Positions 34,025 to 42,372 of a DNA stretch of 64,000 nucleotides are shown one piece after another. Both the position numbers and the translations under genes were made by a program. Under the pieces are notes generated by a model. It searched no databases. It was given only the letters and a program-made list of their open reading frames with translations, and was not told the origin of the DNA. Source of the stretch: Comamonadaceae bacterium M7527 (lineage in GTDB: Bacteria > Pseudomonadota > Gammaproteobacteria > Burkholderiales > Burkholderiaceae_C); assembly GCA_021044545.1 (NCBI GenBank), contig CP087990.1, forward strand, positions 1,860,001 through 1,924,000, in the 5' to 3' direction. How positions within the stretch are numbered: position 1 is the first letter of the stretch; every line of letters starts with the position of its first letter.

Positions 34025-34054
34025 TTGCGCAGTGCTGCGCTTTGGTGCTATAGT
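34025..34054 (+). promoter_or_regulatory. Promoter of the str operon (rpsL)
   Basis: TTGCGC at 34025-34030 and TATAGT at 34049-34054 are spaced by 18 bases, a good sigma-70 match. The predicted transcript starts near 34061 and has a leader of about 130 nt before rpsL. Confidence 0.65.
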
Positions 34055-34120
34055 CGTGGGCTTTTCGCAGTGATGCGGGAGGTGCCCGTTCGCGCTTGCA
34101 TCGTGTTTGGGTACAGATAA

Positions 34121-34161
34121 ACAGCAGCCTTCAATTGGTGAATGGCTGCTGTATGTTTTTT
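34121..34161 (+). promoter_or_regulatory. Terminator-like hairpin in the rpsL leader (possible attenuator)
   Basis: ACAGCAGCC (34121-34129) pairs perfectly with GGCTGCTGT (34144-34152) around a 14-base loop, and T6 follows at 34156-34161. It lies between the promoter and the rpsL start codon at 34188. It could stop transcription unless an antitermination event occurs. Confidence 0.6.
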
Positions 34162-34187
34162 GAATTTCTGACGTTTAGGGACGTTTC

Positions 34188-34563
34188 ATGCCAACTATCA
34201 ACCAACTCGTGCGTCACGGGCGGACGGTCGAACAGATCAAGTCCAAAAGCCCCGCGATGGAAAACTGCCCAAAGGCGCGGTGTATGTACCCGTGTGTACA
34301 CCACAACACCGAAAAAGCCTAACTCCGCTTTGCGTAAGGTTGCCAAAGTGCGCCTGACCAACGGTTTTGAGGTGATCTCATACATCGGCGGTGAAGGCCA
34401 CAACTTGCAAGAGCACAGCGTTGTTCTCGTTCGTGGTGGTCGTGTAAAAGACTTGCCAGGTGTGCGTTACCACATCGTTCGTGGCTCTCTTGACTTGCAA
34501 GGCGTGAAAGATCGCAAGCAGTCACGCTCCAAGTACGGTGCGAAAAAGCCAAAAGCCAAGTAA
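34188..34563 (+). pseudogene. rpsL: 30S ribosomal protein S12, frameshifted
   Basis: S12 lies at the decoding centre. The true start is ATG at 34188 ('[28 protein letters not shown]'). After the CCC at 34268-34270 the frame is wrong, and the remaining '[28 protein letters not shown]...[10 protein letters not shown]' is read two bases out. Adding two bases (for example a C5 run instead of C3) gives exactly 126 codons, the normal S12 length. The decoding-site 'PKKPNSAL' segment is wild-type for streptomycin sensitivity. S12 is essential, so I regard this as a sequence error in an intact gene. Confidence 0.95.
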
Positions 34564-34721
34564 TTTTTGACAGTAGGTGCTGTTCTGCATGGCTGCAGAC
34601 ACAGCGTAGTGACCCAAAACCCAGCAATTGTGCGGGCGGGTCGAGTAAGTGAGAATTCAACATAGTTCTCGCGGCCTGGGTGTCAAAGCTCCGGTCAACT
34701 GAAGCAATAAGAGGTGAATCA

Positions 34722-35195
34722 ATGCCACGTCGTCGCGAAGTCCCTAAACGTGAAATCACGCCAGATCCAAAATACGGAAACGTAGAGCTGGCCAAATTTA
34801 TGAACGTCATCATGCAAGGTGGCAAAAAAGCGGTCGCTGAGCGCATCATTTATGGTGCGCTTGACCACATGGAAAAGAAGTCAGGCAACCCAGACGTGCT
34901 GGAGTTGTTCAACGTGGCTATCAACAACGTGAAGCCTGTTGTTGAGGTCAAGTCCCGTCGCGTGGGTGGTGCAAACTACCAGGTGCCAGTTGAAGTGCGC
35001 CCTGTGCGTCGCTTGGCTTTGGCCATGCGTTGGGTCAAGGAAGCGGCTAAAAAGCGCAGCGAAAAGTCTATGGCTTTGCGCCTGGGCAATGAGCTGCTTG
35101 AGGCCACAGAAGGCCGTGGTGGCGCCATGAAGAAGCGTGACGAAGTGCACCGCATGGCCGAAGCCAACAAGGCGTTCAGCCACTTCCGTTTCTAA
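34722..35195 (+). CDS. rpsG: 30S ribosomal protein S7
   Basis: The 157-residue protein is full-length S7, which organises the 3' domain of 16S rRNA ('MPRRREVPKREITPDPKYGN', 'KSRRVGGANYQVPVEVRPVRR', 'EVHRMAEANKAFSHFRF'). GAGGTGAATCA precedes the ATG at 34722. The 158-base gap after rpsL is longer than usual within the str operon and may hold an S7-type regulatory leader. Confidence 0.97.
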   Translation: MPRRREVPKREITPDPKYGNVELAKFMNVIMQGGKKAVAERIIYGALDHMEKKSGNPDVLELFNVAINNVKPVVEVKSRRVGGANYQVPVEVRPVRRLALAMRWVKEAAKKRSEKSMALRLGNELLEATEGRGGAMKKRDEVHRMAEANKAFSHFRF

Positions 35196-35228
35196 TCGAT
35201 CAAACGGTTTATTTTTTAAATTCACCAG

Positions 35229-35245
35229 GCCCGCCATGCGCGGGC
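35229..35245 (+). other. GC-rich hairpin between rpsG and fusA
   Basis: GCCCGC (35229-35234) and GCGGGC (35240-35245) form a 6-bp stem with a 5-base loop, followed by a broken T-rich stretch. It may be a weak terminator that tunes fusA relative to rpsG, or an RNA processing site. Confidence 0.45.
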
Positions 35246-35270
35246 TTGGTTGTTCTTCGGAGTTGTTTTC

Positions 35271-37372
35271 ATGGCACGTACTACGCCACTTAATCGCTAC
35301 CGCAACATCGGTATTTCGGCCCACATTGATGCGGGTAAAACGACTACCACTGAGCGGATTTTGTTCTACACCGGTGTGAACCACAAAATTGGTGAGGTGC
35401 ACGACGGCGCTGCCACCATGGACTGGATGGAGCAAGAGCAAGAGCGCGGCATTACCATTACCTCAGCGGCAACGACTTGCTTCTGGAAGGGTATGGATAA
35501 CTCACGCCCAGAGCACCGCATCAACATCATTGACACACCTGGACACGTTGACTTCACCATTGAAGTTGAGCGCTCCATGCGCGTGCTGGACGGCGCTTGC
35601 ATGGTTTACTGTGCGGTGGGTGGTGTGCAGCCACAGTCTGAAACCGTATGGCGTCAGGCCAACAAGTACAAAGTGCCACGTTTGGCCTTTGTGAACAAAA
35701 TGGACCGCACAGGTGCCAACTTCTTCAAGGTCTACGACCAAATGAAGCTGCGCTTAAAGGCCAACCCAGTGCCAATCGTGATCCCAATTGGCGCTGAAGA
35801 AGGCTTTAAGGGCGTGGTTGACCTGGCCAAAAACAAGGCCATTTTGTGGGACGAGGCTTCACACGGCATGAAGTTCGACTACGTTGACGTGCCTGAAGAG
35901 CTCAAGGCAGAAGCTGCCAAATGGCGTGAAAACATGGTTGAAGCCGCGGCGGAAGCATCTGAAGAGCTGATGAACAAATACCTTGAAGAAGGTGATTTGT
36001 CTGAAGCCGAAATCACAGAAGGCTTGCGTGTTCGCACATTGGCGACTGAAATCCAGCCTATGTTGTGCGGTACAGCCTTCAAGAACAAGGGTGTTCAGCG
36101 CATGCTGGACGCCGTGTTGGACTTGATGCCAGCACCTACAGAGGTGCCACCTGTTAGCGGTATTGACGACGACGAAAAAGACGTGATCCGCAAGGCTGAC
36201 GACGAAGAGAAGTTCTCCGGCTTGGCGTTTAAGTTGATGACCGACCCCTACGTTGGTCAGCTGACTTTCGTGCGCGTGTACTCAGGCGTGCTGAAAAAAG
36301 GCGACTCTGTTTACAACCCGGTTAAGGGTAAAAAAGAGCGTATCGGTCGTATCGTGCAAATGCATGCCAACAACCGTGAAGAAGTCGAAGAAATTCGCGC
36401 CGGCGACATCGCCGCTTGTGTGGGCTTAAAAGACGTGACCACAGGCGACACCTTGTGTGACCAGGACGCCATCGTGACCCTGGAGCGCATGGTGTTCCCA
36501 GAGCCCGTGATTGCGCAGGCGGTTGAGCCAAAGACCAAAGTCGACCAAGAAAAAATGGGTATCGCTTTGCAGCGTTTGGCGGCAGAAGATCCTTCTTTCC
36601 GCGTGCGCACCGACGAAGAGTCAGGCCAGACCATCATTGCCGGTATGGGCGAGTTGCACTTGGAAATTTTGGTTGACCGCATGAAGCGCGAGTTTGGCGT
36701 TGAAGCCAACGTAGGCAAGCCACAGGTGGCCTACCGAGAGACCATTCGCAAAGTGGTAGACGAAGCAGCGGCAAGTTTGTTCGCCAGTCTGGTGGTAAGG
36801 GTCAGTATGGCCACGTTGTGTTCAAGATCGAGCCCAACGAAATGGGCAAGGGCTTTGAGTTTGTTGACGCGATCAAGGGTGGTGTTGTTCCTCGCGAATA
36901 CATCCCAGCGGTTGAAAAGGGCGTGATCGAGGCGCTGACAACTGGTGTGTTGGCTGGCTACCCTGTTGTGGACGTTAAAGTCACACTGCACTTTGGCTCC
37001 TACCACGACGTTGACTCAAGCGAGATGGCCTTCAAGATGGCCGCGATCATGGGCTTCAAAGACGGTTGCCGCAAGGCCGGTCCGGTTATTTTGGAGCCAA
37101 TGATGGCTGTGGAAGTGGAAACACCAGAAGACTACGCCGGTAACGTGATGGGCGACTTGTCCTCACGCCGCGGCATGGTTCAGGGCATGGAAGACATGGT
37201 GGGCGGCGGCAAGGCGATTCGCGCTGAAGTGCCACTGTCTGAAATGTTTGGCTACTCCACATCACTGCGTTCTGCCACACAGGGTCGTGCAACCTACTCC
37301 ATGGAGTTCAAGCACTACTCGGAAGCACCGCGTAATGTGTCTGAAGCCATCATGGCTTCACGTGCCAAGTAA
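35271..37372 (+). pseudogene. fusA: Elongation factor G, frameshifted
   Basis: EF-G drives translocation. The N-terminal frame carries 'NIGISAHIDAGKTTTTERIL', 'GAATMDWMEQEQERGITITSAA', 'DTPGHVDFTIEVERSMRVLDG' and the later domains up to 'VAYRETIRKVVDEA'. The rest ('GKFVRQSGGKGQYGHVVFKIEPNEMGKGFEFVDAIKGGVVP...EAIMASRAK') continues in another frame. The join is at about 36766-36770, and one missing base restores 701 codons, the normal EF-G size. ATG at 35271 is the family start. This is almost certainly an intact gene with a one-base sequence error. Confidence 0.95.
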
Positions 37373-37382
37373 TCTTTTGTAG

Positions 37383-37414
37383 CGCCCACCGTTTAGGCGG
37401 TGGGCGTCTTTTTT
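37383..37414 (+). terminator. Intrinsic terminator between fusA and tuf
   Basis: CGCCCACCG (37383-37391) pairs with CGGTGGGCG (37398-37406) around a 6-base loop and is followed by TC and T6. It is a strong terminator placed inside what is often one operon, so tuf may rely partly on its own promoter in 37415-37518. Confidence 0.85.
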
Positions 37415-37518
37415 CTGGTCTGCGATGTCATGCCACCTTGTGCCCGTGCGAGGTGAATCAGCAATGATGTGCAGACGTAAAACCTGTACACGGGCATGTT
37501 CTTTTTTGGAGTATCAAA

Positions 37519-38709
37519 ATGGCAAAAAGTAAATTCGAACGTACCAAGCCCCACGTCAACGTGGGCACCATTGGTCACGTTGACCACGGTAAAACCACAT
37601 TGACAGCGGCGATCACGACCGTGTTGTCACAAAAGTTCGGTGGCGAGGCCAAAGGCTACGCAGATATTGACGGCGCACCTGAAGAAAAAGCGCGCGGCAT
37701 CACCATCAACACTGCTCACGTTGAGTACGAGACCGAGACGCGTCACTACGCACACGTGGACTGCCCAGGCCACGCTGACTACGTGAAGAACATGATTACG
37801 GGTGCTGCCCAGATGGACGGCGCCATTTTGGTGTGTTCAGCTGCAGACGGCCCCATGCCACAAACACGTGAGCACATCTTGTTGGCCCGCCAGGTTGGTG
37901 TGCCTTACATCGTGGTGTTCCTGAACAAGTGCGACATGGTTGACGACGCCGAGTTGTTGGAACTGGTCGAAATGGAAGTGCGCGAGCTGTTGTCCAAGTA
38001 CGACTTCCCAGGCGACGACACCCCCATCATCCAGGGCTCAGCCAAGCTGGCCGTAGAAGGCGACAAGGGCCCATTGGGCGAAGAAGCCATCATGAAGCTG
38101 GCAGCTGCTTTGGACAGCTACATCCCAACACCAGAGCGTGCTGTGGACGGCGCATTCCTGATGCCAGTGGAAGACGTATTCTCTATCTCAGGTCGCGGCA
38201 CGGTTGTAACAGGCCGTATCGAGCGCGGCATTGTCAAAGTGGGCGAAGAAATCGAGATCGTTGGTATCAACGACACCTTGAAGACCACCTGTACAGGCGT
38301 TGAGATGTTCCGCAAGTTGCTGGACCAGGGTCAAGCGGGTGACAACGTGGGTATCTTGTTGCGCGGCACCAAGCGTGAAGAAGTTGAGCGCGGCCAAGTG
38401 CTGTGCAAGCCAGGCTCTATCAAGCCACACTCACACTTCACAGGCGAGATCTACGTGTTGTCCAAAGACGAAGGTGGTCGTCACACACCATTCTTCAGCA
38501 ACTACCGCCCACAGTTTTACTTCCGCACGACAGACGTGACCGGCTCTATCAAATTGCCAGAAGGCAAAGAGATGGTGATGCCAGGTGACAACGTGTCAAT
38601 TGAAGTGACCTTGTTGGCCCCAATCGCCATGGAAGAAGGCTTGCGTTTCGCGATTCGCGAAGGCGGCCGTACCGTTGGCGCGGGTGTGGTTGCAAAGATC
38701 ATTGCTTAA
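37519..38709 (+). CDS. tuf: Elongation factor Tu
   Basis: EF-Tu delivers aminoacyl-tRNA to the ribosome. The 396-residue protein has 'GTIGHVDHGKTTLT', 'GITINTAHVEYE', 'VDCPGHADYVKNMITGAAQMDGAILV', 'NKCDM' and the C-terminal beta-barrel domains, all intact. GGAG lies ten bases before the ATG. A second tuf copy is usual elsewhere in such genomes but is not in this window. Confidence 0.98.
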   Translation: MAKSKFERTKPHVNVGTIGHVDHGKTTLTAAITTVLSQKFGGEAKGYADIDGAPEEKARGITINTAHVEYETETRHYAHVDCPGHADYVKNMITGAAQMDGAILVCSAADGPMPQTREHILLARQVGVPYIVVFLNKCDMVDDAELLELVEMEVRELLSKYDFPGDDTPIIQGSAKLAVEGDKGPLGEEAIMKLAAALDSYIPTPERAVDGAFLMPVEDVFSISGRGTVVTGRIERGIVKVGEEIEIVGINDTLKTTCTGVEMFRKLLDQGQAGDNVGILLRGTKREEVERGQVLCKPGSIKPHSHFTGEIYVLSKDEGGRHTPFFSNYRPQFYFRTTDVTGSIKLPEGKEMVMPGDNVSIEVTLLAPIAMEEGLRFAIREGGRTVGAGVVAKIIA

Positions 38710-38798
38710 GTTTTTTTGAGGCGGCATGTCGCTTTTGCCCAACAGGGTGACGGCGGCTTGCCAGTGTCATATTCAATCATCCTCAAGAGAACAAAGTT

Positions 38799-39110
38799 AT
38801 GTCAAAGCAAAAAATTCGCATTCGCCTCAAGGCATTTGATTACAAACTGATCGACGCATCCGCTGCCGAGATTGTTGAAACCGCCAAGCGTACCGGTGCC
38901 ATTGTCAAGGGACCCGTGCCCCTGCCCACGCGCATGAAGCGTTTCGATATTCTGCGTTCACCACACGTGAACAAGGCCAGCCGAGACCAGTTGGAAATCC
39001 GTACGCACCAGCGTTTGATGGATATTGTCGACCCTACCGACAAAACCGTTGATGCGTTGATGAAGTTGGATTTGCCAGCAGGCGTGGACGTAGAGATCAA
39101 ATTGCAATAA
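38799..39110 (+). CDS. rpsJ: 30S ribosomal protein S10
   Basis: S10 (103 residues, 'KIRIRLKAFDYKLIDASAAEIVETAKRTGA', 'KGPVPLPTR', 'LDLPAGVDVEIKLQ') is a head-domain protein and also the NusE antitermination factor. It is separated from tuf by 89 bases and from rplC by 189 bases. Confidence 0.98.
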   Translation: MSKQKIRIRLKAFDYKLIDASAAEIVETAKRTGAIVKGPVPLPTRMKRFDILRSPHVNKASRDQLEIRTHQRLMDIVDPTDKTVDALMKLDLPAGVDVEIKLQ

Positions 39111-39123
39111 TTGTGGAAAACCC

Positions 39124-39153
39124 TTGCACTGATGGTGTAAGGGTGTCTATAAT
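39124..39153 (+). promoter_or_regulatory. Internal promoter between rpsJ and rplC
   Basis: TTGCAC (39124-39129) and a consensus TATAAT (39148-39153) are spaced by 18 bases, the best promoter match in the window. It would drive rplC and the following genes independently of rpsJ. Confidence 0.65.
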
Positions 39154-39159
39154 GGAAGG

Positions 39160-39299
39160 CTGCGCAAAATTTGCGTAGTTCAGTCATTGCATCCAAGGCT
39201 GGTGTTGTGCGCTTGGCGGGTAAACCGTAAGGCGCACTGTGCTGGCCCGGAGATGTCTTAATCAGCCCCGGCCAATTGAAGTCGGGAACGGAGAAAATA
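39160..39299 (+). promoter_or_regulatory. Structured leader before rplC (candidate r-protein autoregulatory RNA)
   Basis: After the promoter come about 140 untranslated bases. They can fold into a stem GTGCGC/GCGCAC (about 39207-39237) with an inner GGCGG/CCG(T) pairing, and a second stem TGGCCCGG/CCCCGGCCA (about 39242-39273). The Shine-Dalgarno ACGGAG follows about ten bases before the ATG. The position suggests feedback control by a ribosomal protein such as L4 or L3. I recognise no described family. Confidence 0.45.
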
Positions 39300-39971
39300 A
39301 TGAGTCTTAGCAACTCCCTAGGGTTGTTGGGTCGCAAGGTGGGCATGACACGCTTGTTCACCGATGACGGCGATTCAGTGCCCGTCACGGTGGTCGATGT
39401 GTCTGACAACCGTGTGGCGCAAGTAAAAACCCAAGCAACTGACGGCTACGATGCCTTGCAGGTGACGTTCGGCAAGCGCCGTGCATCACGTGTCAGCAAG
39501 CCTCAAGCTGGCCATTTGGCCAAAGCTGGCGTAGAAGCCGGCGAAATCACCAAAGAATTCCGAGTAGCAGCCGATGTGGCAGCTCAGTACGCCGCCGGCG
39601 CTACTGTTGCTGTAACAGCCGTGTTCGCCGCAGGTCAGAAGGTGGATGTTCAGGGCACTTCTATTGGTAAAGGCTTTGCCGGTACCATCAAGCGCCACAA
39701 CTTCTCATCGCAGCGCGCATCGCACGGTAACAGCCGTTCGCACAACGTGCCTGGCTCTATCGGTATGGCGCAAGACCCAGGTCGCATTTTCCCAGGTAAG
39801 AAAATGTCCGGCCATTTGGGCGACGCGACCGTAACTACCCAAAATTTGGATGTAGTGCGTATCGATGAAGCTCGCCAGCTGTTACTCATCAAAGGCTCTA
39901 TTCCCGGTGCGCCAGGCGGTTTCGTAACCGTTCGTCCCACCGTGAAAGTCGCTAGCAAAGGAGCGAACTGA
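39300..39971 (+). CDS. rplC: 50S ribosomal protein L3
   Basis: L3 (223 residues) helps nucleate 50S assembly and reaches into the peptidyl-transferase centre with its central loop ('GNSRSHNVPGSIGMAQDPGRIFPGKKMSGHLG', containing the Gln methylated by PrmB in many bacteria). The ATG at 39300 has GGAG upstream. An in-frame earlier start at 39276 lies within the leader. Its stop overlaps the rplD start by one base. Confidence 0.97.
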   Translation: MSLSNSLGLLGRKVGMTRLFTDDGDSVPVTVVDVSDNRVAQVKTQATDGYDALQVTFGKRRASRVSKPQAGHLAKAGVEAGEITKEFRVAADVAAQYAAGATVAVTAVFAAGQKVDVQGTSIGKGFAGTIKRHNFSSQRASHGNSRSHNVPGSIGMAQDPGRIFPGKKMSGHLGDATVTTQNLDVVRIDEARQLLLIKGSIPGAPGGFVTVRPTVKVASKGAN

Positions 39972-40591
39972 TGCAAGTCGAACTCCTGAATGACCAGGGT
40001 CAAGCCGCGTCACAATTTGACGTACTGGACACCGTATTCGGTCGTGACTACAACGAATCATTGATTCACCAAATCGTGGTGGCTTACCAGGCCAATGCAC
40101 GTCAAGGTACACGCGCTCAAAAGGGTCGTGATACTGTGAATCACTCCACCAAGAAGCCATTCAAGCAAAAGGGCACAGGCCGTGCACGTGCTGGTATGAC
40201 TTCATCTCCCATCTGGCGTGGAGGCGGTCGCGCTTTCCCAAATAGCCCAGATGAGAACTTCAGCCACAAGGTAAACAAGAAGATGTATCGCGCCGGTATG
40301 GCTTCTATCTTCTCGCAATTGGTGCGCGATGGTCGTTTGTCAGTGGTTGAGTCCATGAAATTGGATTCGCCAAAAACCAAGGTTTTGGCTGACAAATTCA
40401 AGGCCATGAACCTCAAGTCGGTGCTGGTGATTGCAGACGAGGTTGACGAGAACCTATACCTCGCCTCACGCAACCTGCCCAACGTGTTGGTCGTTGAGCC
40501 ACGCTACGCAGATCCTTTGTCATTGGTGCACTACCGTAAAGTCATCGTGACCAAGGCCGCTGTAGCCAAACTGCAGGAGATGTTCGCATGA
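39971..40591 (+). CDS. rplD: 50S ribosomal protein L4
   Basis: L4 (206 residues) has the long arginine/glycine loop lining the exit tunnel ('KGTGRARAGMTSSPIWRGGGRAFPN'). In enterobacteria it represses its own operon at the S10 leader. It overlaps rplC by one base and rplW by four bases. Confidence 0.97.
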   Translation: MQVELLNDQGQAASQFDVLDTVFGRDYNESLIHQIVVAYQANARQGTRAQKGRDTVNHSTKKPFKQKGTGRARAGMTSSPIWRGGGRAFPNSPDENFSHKVNKKMYRAGMASIFSQLVRDGRLSVVESMKLDSPKTKVLADKFKAMNLKSVLVIADEVDENLYLASRNLPNVLVVEPRYADPLSLVHYRKVIVTKAAVAKLQEMFA

Positions 40592-40905
40592 GCACCGTTC
40601 AGGCTAAATACGACGAAGGTCGCTTGATGCAGTTGTTGGTCGCTCCCATCGTGTCTGAAAAGGCAACCATGGTGGCTGAAAAGTCCAACACTGTGATGTT
40701 TAAAGTGTTGCGTGACGCCAGCAAGCCAGAAATCAAGGCCGCTGTTGAGTTGTTATTCAAAGTTCAGGTTAAAGCTGTTGCTGTGGCCAATCAAAAGGGC
40801 AAAACCAAGCGCTTTGGCAAGTCCACTGGTCGCCGTGATCACACCCGCAAGGCGTTTGTGACATTGCAGCCTGGCCAAGAACTCAACTTGGGCGGGGAGG
40901 CTTAA
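40588..40905 (+). CDS. rplW: 50S ribosomal protein L23
   Basis: L23 (105 residues; 'RLMQLLVAPIVSEKATMVAEKSNTVMFKV', 'GKTKRFGKSTGRRDHTRKAFVTL') sits at the tunnel exit and docks trigger factor and SRP. It is slightly longer than the E. coli protein. It lies two bases before rplB. Confidence 0.97.
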   Translation: MSTVQAKYDEGRLMQLLVAPIVSEKATMVAEKSNTVMFKVLRDASKPEIKAAVELLFKVQVKAVAVANQKGKTKRFGKSTGRRDHTRKAFVTLQPGQELNLGGEA

Positions 40906-40907
40906 TC

Positions 40908-41732
40908 ATGGCAGTACTAAAGACAAAACCAACCTCCGCAGGCCGTCGTCATGCCATACGCATTTCGCGCGACCACCTGCACAAGGGTGAAGGCTTCGCG
41001 CCATTGTTGGAGCCCCAGCACCAAAAAGCTGGTCGTAACAACAACGGTCACATCACTGTGCGCCACAAAGGTGGCGGCCATAAGCATCACTACCGCGTTG
41101 TTGACTTTTTGCGTAACAAAGATGGTATCCCTGCCAAGGTTGAGCGTATTGAATACGATCCCAACCGCTCAGCGCATATCGCCTTGGTGTGCTATGCAGA
41201 CGGCGAGCGTCGCTACATCATCGCCCCGCGTGGCGTTGAGGCTGGCGCGCAACTGATGTCTGGCTCAGAGGCGCCTATCCGCGCTGGTAACACCTTGCCT
41301 ATTCGCAACATCCCAGTGGGTTCAACCATTCACTGTATTGAGTTGCAAGTTGGCAAGGGCGCGCAAATTGCGCGTACCGCCGGTGCTTCTGCTGTGCTGA
41401 TGGCTCGTGAAGGCTTGTACGCTCAGGTTCGCCTGCGCTCTGGTGAAGTGCGCAAGGTGCGCATTGAGTGCCGCGCCACCATTGGTGAAGTTGGCAACTC
41501 AGAGCACAGCCTGCGTCGTTTGGGTAAAGCTGGTGCCACTCGCTGGAAGGGTATTCGCCCAACCGTCCGTGGTGTGGCCATGAACCCAATCGATCACCCG
41601 CATGGTGGTGGTGAAGGCCGAACTGGTGAAGGCCGGGTGCCTGTTGACCCATGGGGCAACATGACCAAGGGCTACCGCACACGTAATAACCGTCGCACGC
41701 AGAACATGATCGTTTCGCGTCGCAAGAAGTAA
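40908..41732 (+). CDS. rplB: 50S ribosomal protein L2
   Basis: L2 (274 residues) is required for subunit association and peptidyl transfer. Visible signatures are 'RNNNGHITVRHKGGGHKHHYR' and 'RPTVRGVAMNPIDHPHGGGEGRTGEGR', which contains the critical His. Full length, with a 12-base gap to rpsS. Confidence 0.98.
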   Translation: MAVLKTKPTSAGRRHAIRISRDHLHKGEGFAPLLEPQHQKAGRNNNGHITVRHKGGGHKHHYRVVDFLRNKDGIPAKVERIEYDPNRSAHIALVCYADGERRYIIAPRGVEAGAQLMSGSEAPIRAGNTLPIRNIPVGSTIHCIELQVGKGAQIARTAGASAVLMAREGLYAQVRLRSGEVRKVRIECRATIGEVGNSEHSLRRLGKAGATRWKGIRPTVRGVAMNPIDHPHGGGEGRTGEGRVPVDPWGNMTKGYRTRNNRRTQNMIVSRRKK

Positions 41733-41744
41733 AGGGTTATTGAA

Positions 41745-42020
41745 ATGACTCGCTCACTCAAAAAAGGCCCATTCGTGGACCATCACTTGCTGGCTAAGGT
41801 AGACAAAGCTGTGTCTACCAAGGACAAAAAGCCTGTGAAAACCTGGTCACGTCGCTCAACAATCCTGCCCGATTTCATCGGCATGACGATTGCTGTGCAC
41901 AACGGCCGCCAACACGTGCCCGTGTATGTAACCGAACAGATGGTCGGTCACAAACTCGGGGAGTTCTCCCTGACACGCACTTTTAAAGGCCACCCGGCCG
42001 ATAAAAAAGCGAAGAAGTAA
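41745..42020 (+). CDS. rpsS: 30S ribosomal protein S19
   Basis: S19 (91 residues; 'TRSLKKGPFVDHHLL', 'RSTILPDFIGMTIAVHNGRQHVPVYVTEQMVGHKLGEFSLTRTFKGH') binds the 16S 3' domain with S13. It lies within the S10 operon, nine bases before rplV. Confidence 0.98.
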   Translation: MTRSLKKGPFVDHHLLAKVDKAVSTKDKKPVKTWSRRSTILPDFIGMTIAVHNGRQHVPVYVTEQMVGHKLGEFSLTRTFKGHPADKKAKK

Positions 42021-42029
42021 GGAATAACC

Positions 42030-42359
42030 ATGGAAACCCGCTCTATCGTTCGCGGCGTGCGTTTGTCTGTTGACAAAGGACGACTGGTTGCCGACCTCAT
42101 TCGCGGCAAAAAAGTCGATCAGGCGCTCAACACGCTGGCGTTCACGCAGAAAAAAGCTGCTGACATCATTAAAAAAGCCTTGGAATCTGCAATTGCAAAT
42201 GCCGAGCACAACGACGGTGCTGATATTGACGAATTACGCGTCAAAACCATCTACGTCGAGCAAGGCACCACGCTTAAGCGGTTCACGGCCCGTGCAAAAG
42301 GCCGCGGCAACCGAATCAGCAAACCCACCTGTCACATTTATGTGACGGTTGGCAACTGA
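42030..42359 (+). CDS. rplV: 50S ribosomal protein L22
   Basis: L22 (109 residues; 'VRGVRLSVDKGRLVADLIRGKKVDQALNTL', tunnel loop 'GTTLKRFTARAKGRGNRI') lines the exit tunnel, where macrolide-resistance changes occur. It shows the normal loop. A 13-base gap to rpsC follows. Confidence 0.97.
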   Translation: METRSIVRGVRLSVDKGRLVADLIRGKKVDQALNTLAFTQKKAADIIKKALESAIANAEHNDGADIDELRVKTIYVEQGTTLKRFTARAKGRGNRISKPTCHIYVTVGN

Positions 42360-42372
42360 GAGGTCTAAATAT

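Noticed and set aside
34096..34190. A longer N-terminus for S12 starting upstream of 34188.
   Set aside because: It is the wrong frame created by the indel at 34270. The family start '[11 protein letters not shown]' lies at 34188.
36760..36780. Programmed ribosomal frameshifting in fusA.
   Set aside because: No slippery heptamer or downstream stimulator is apparent, EF-G is not known to use it, and four other genes in the window have similar breaks.
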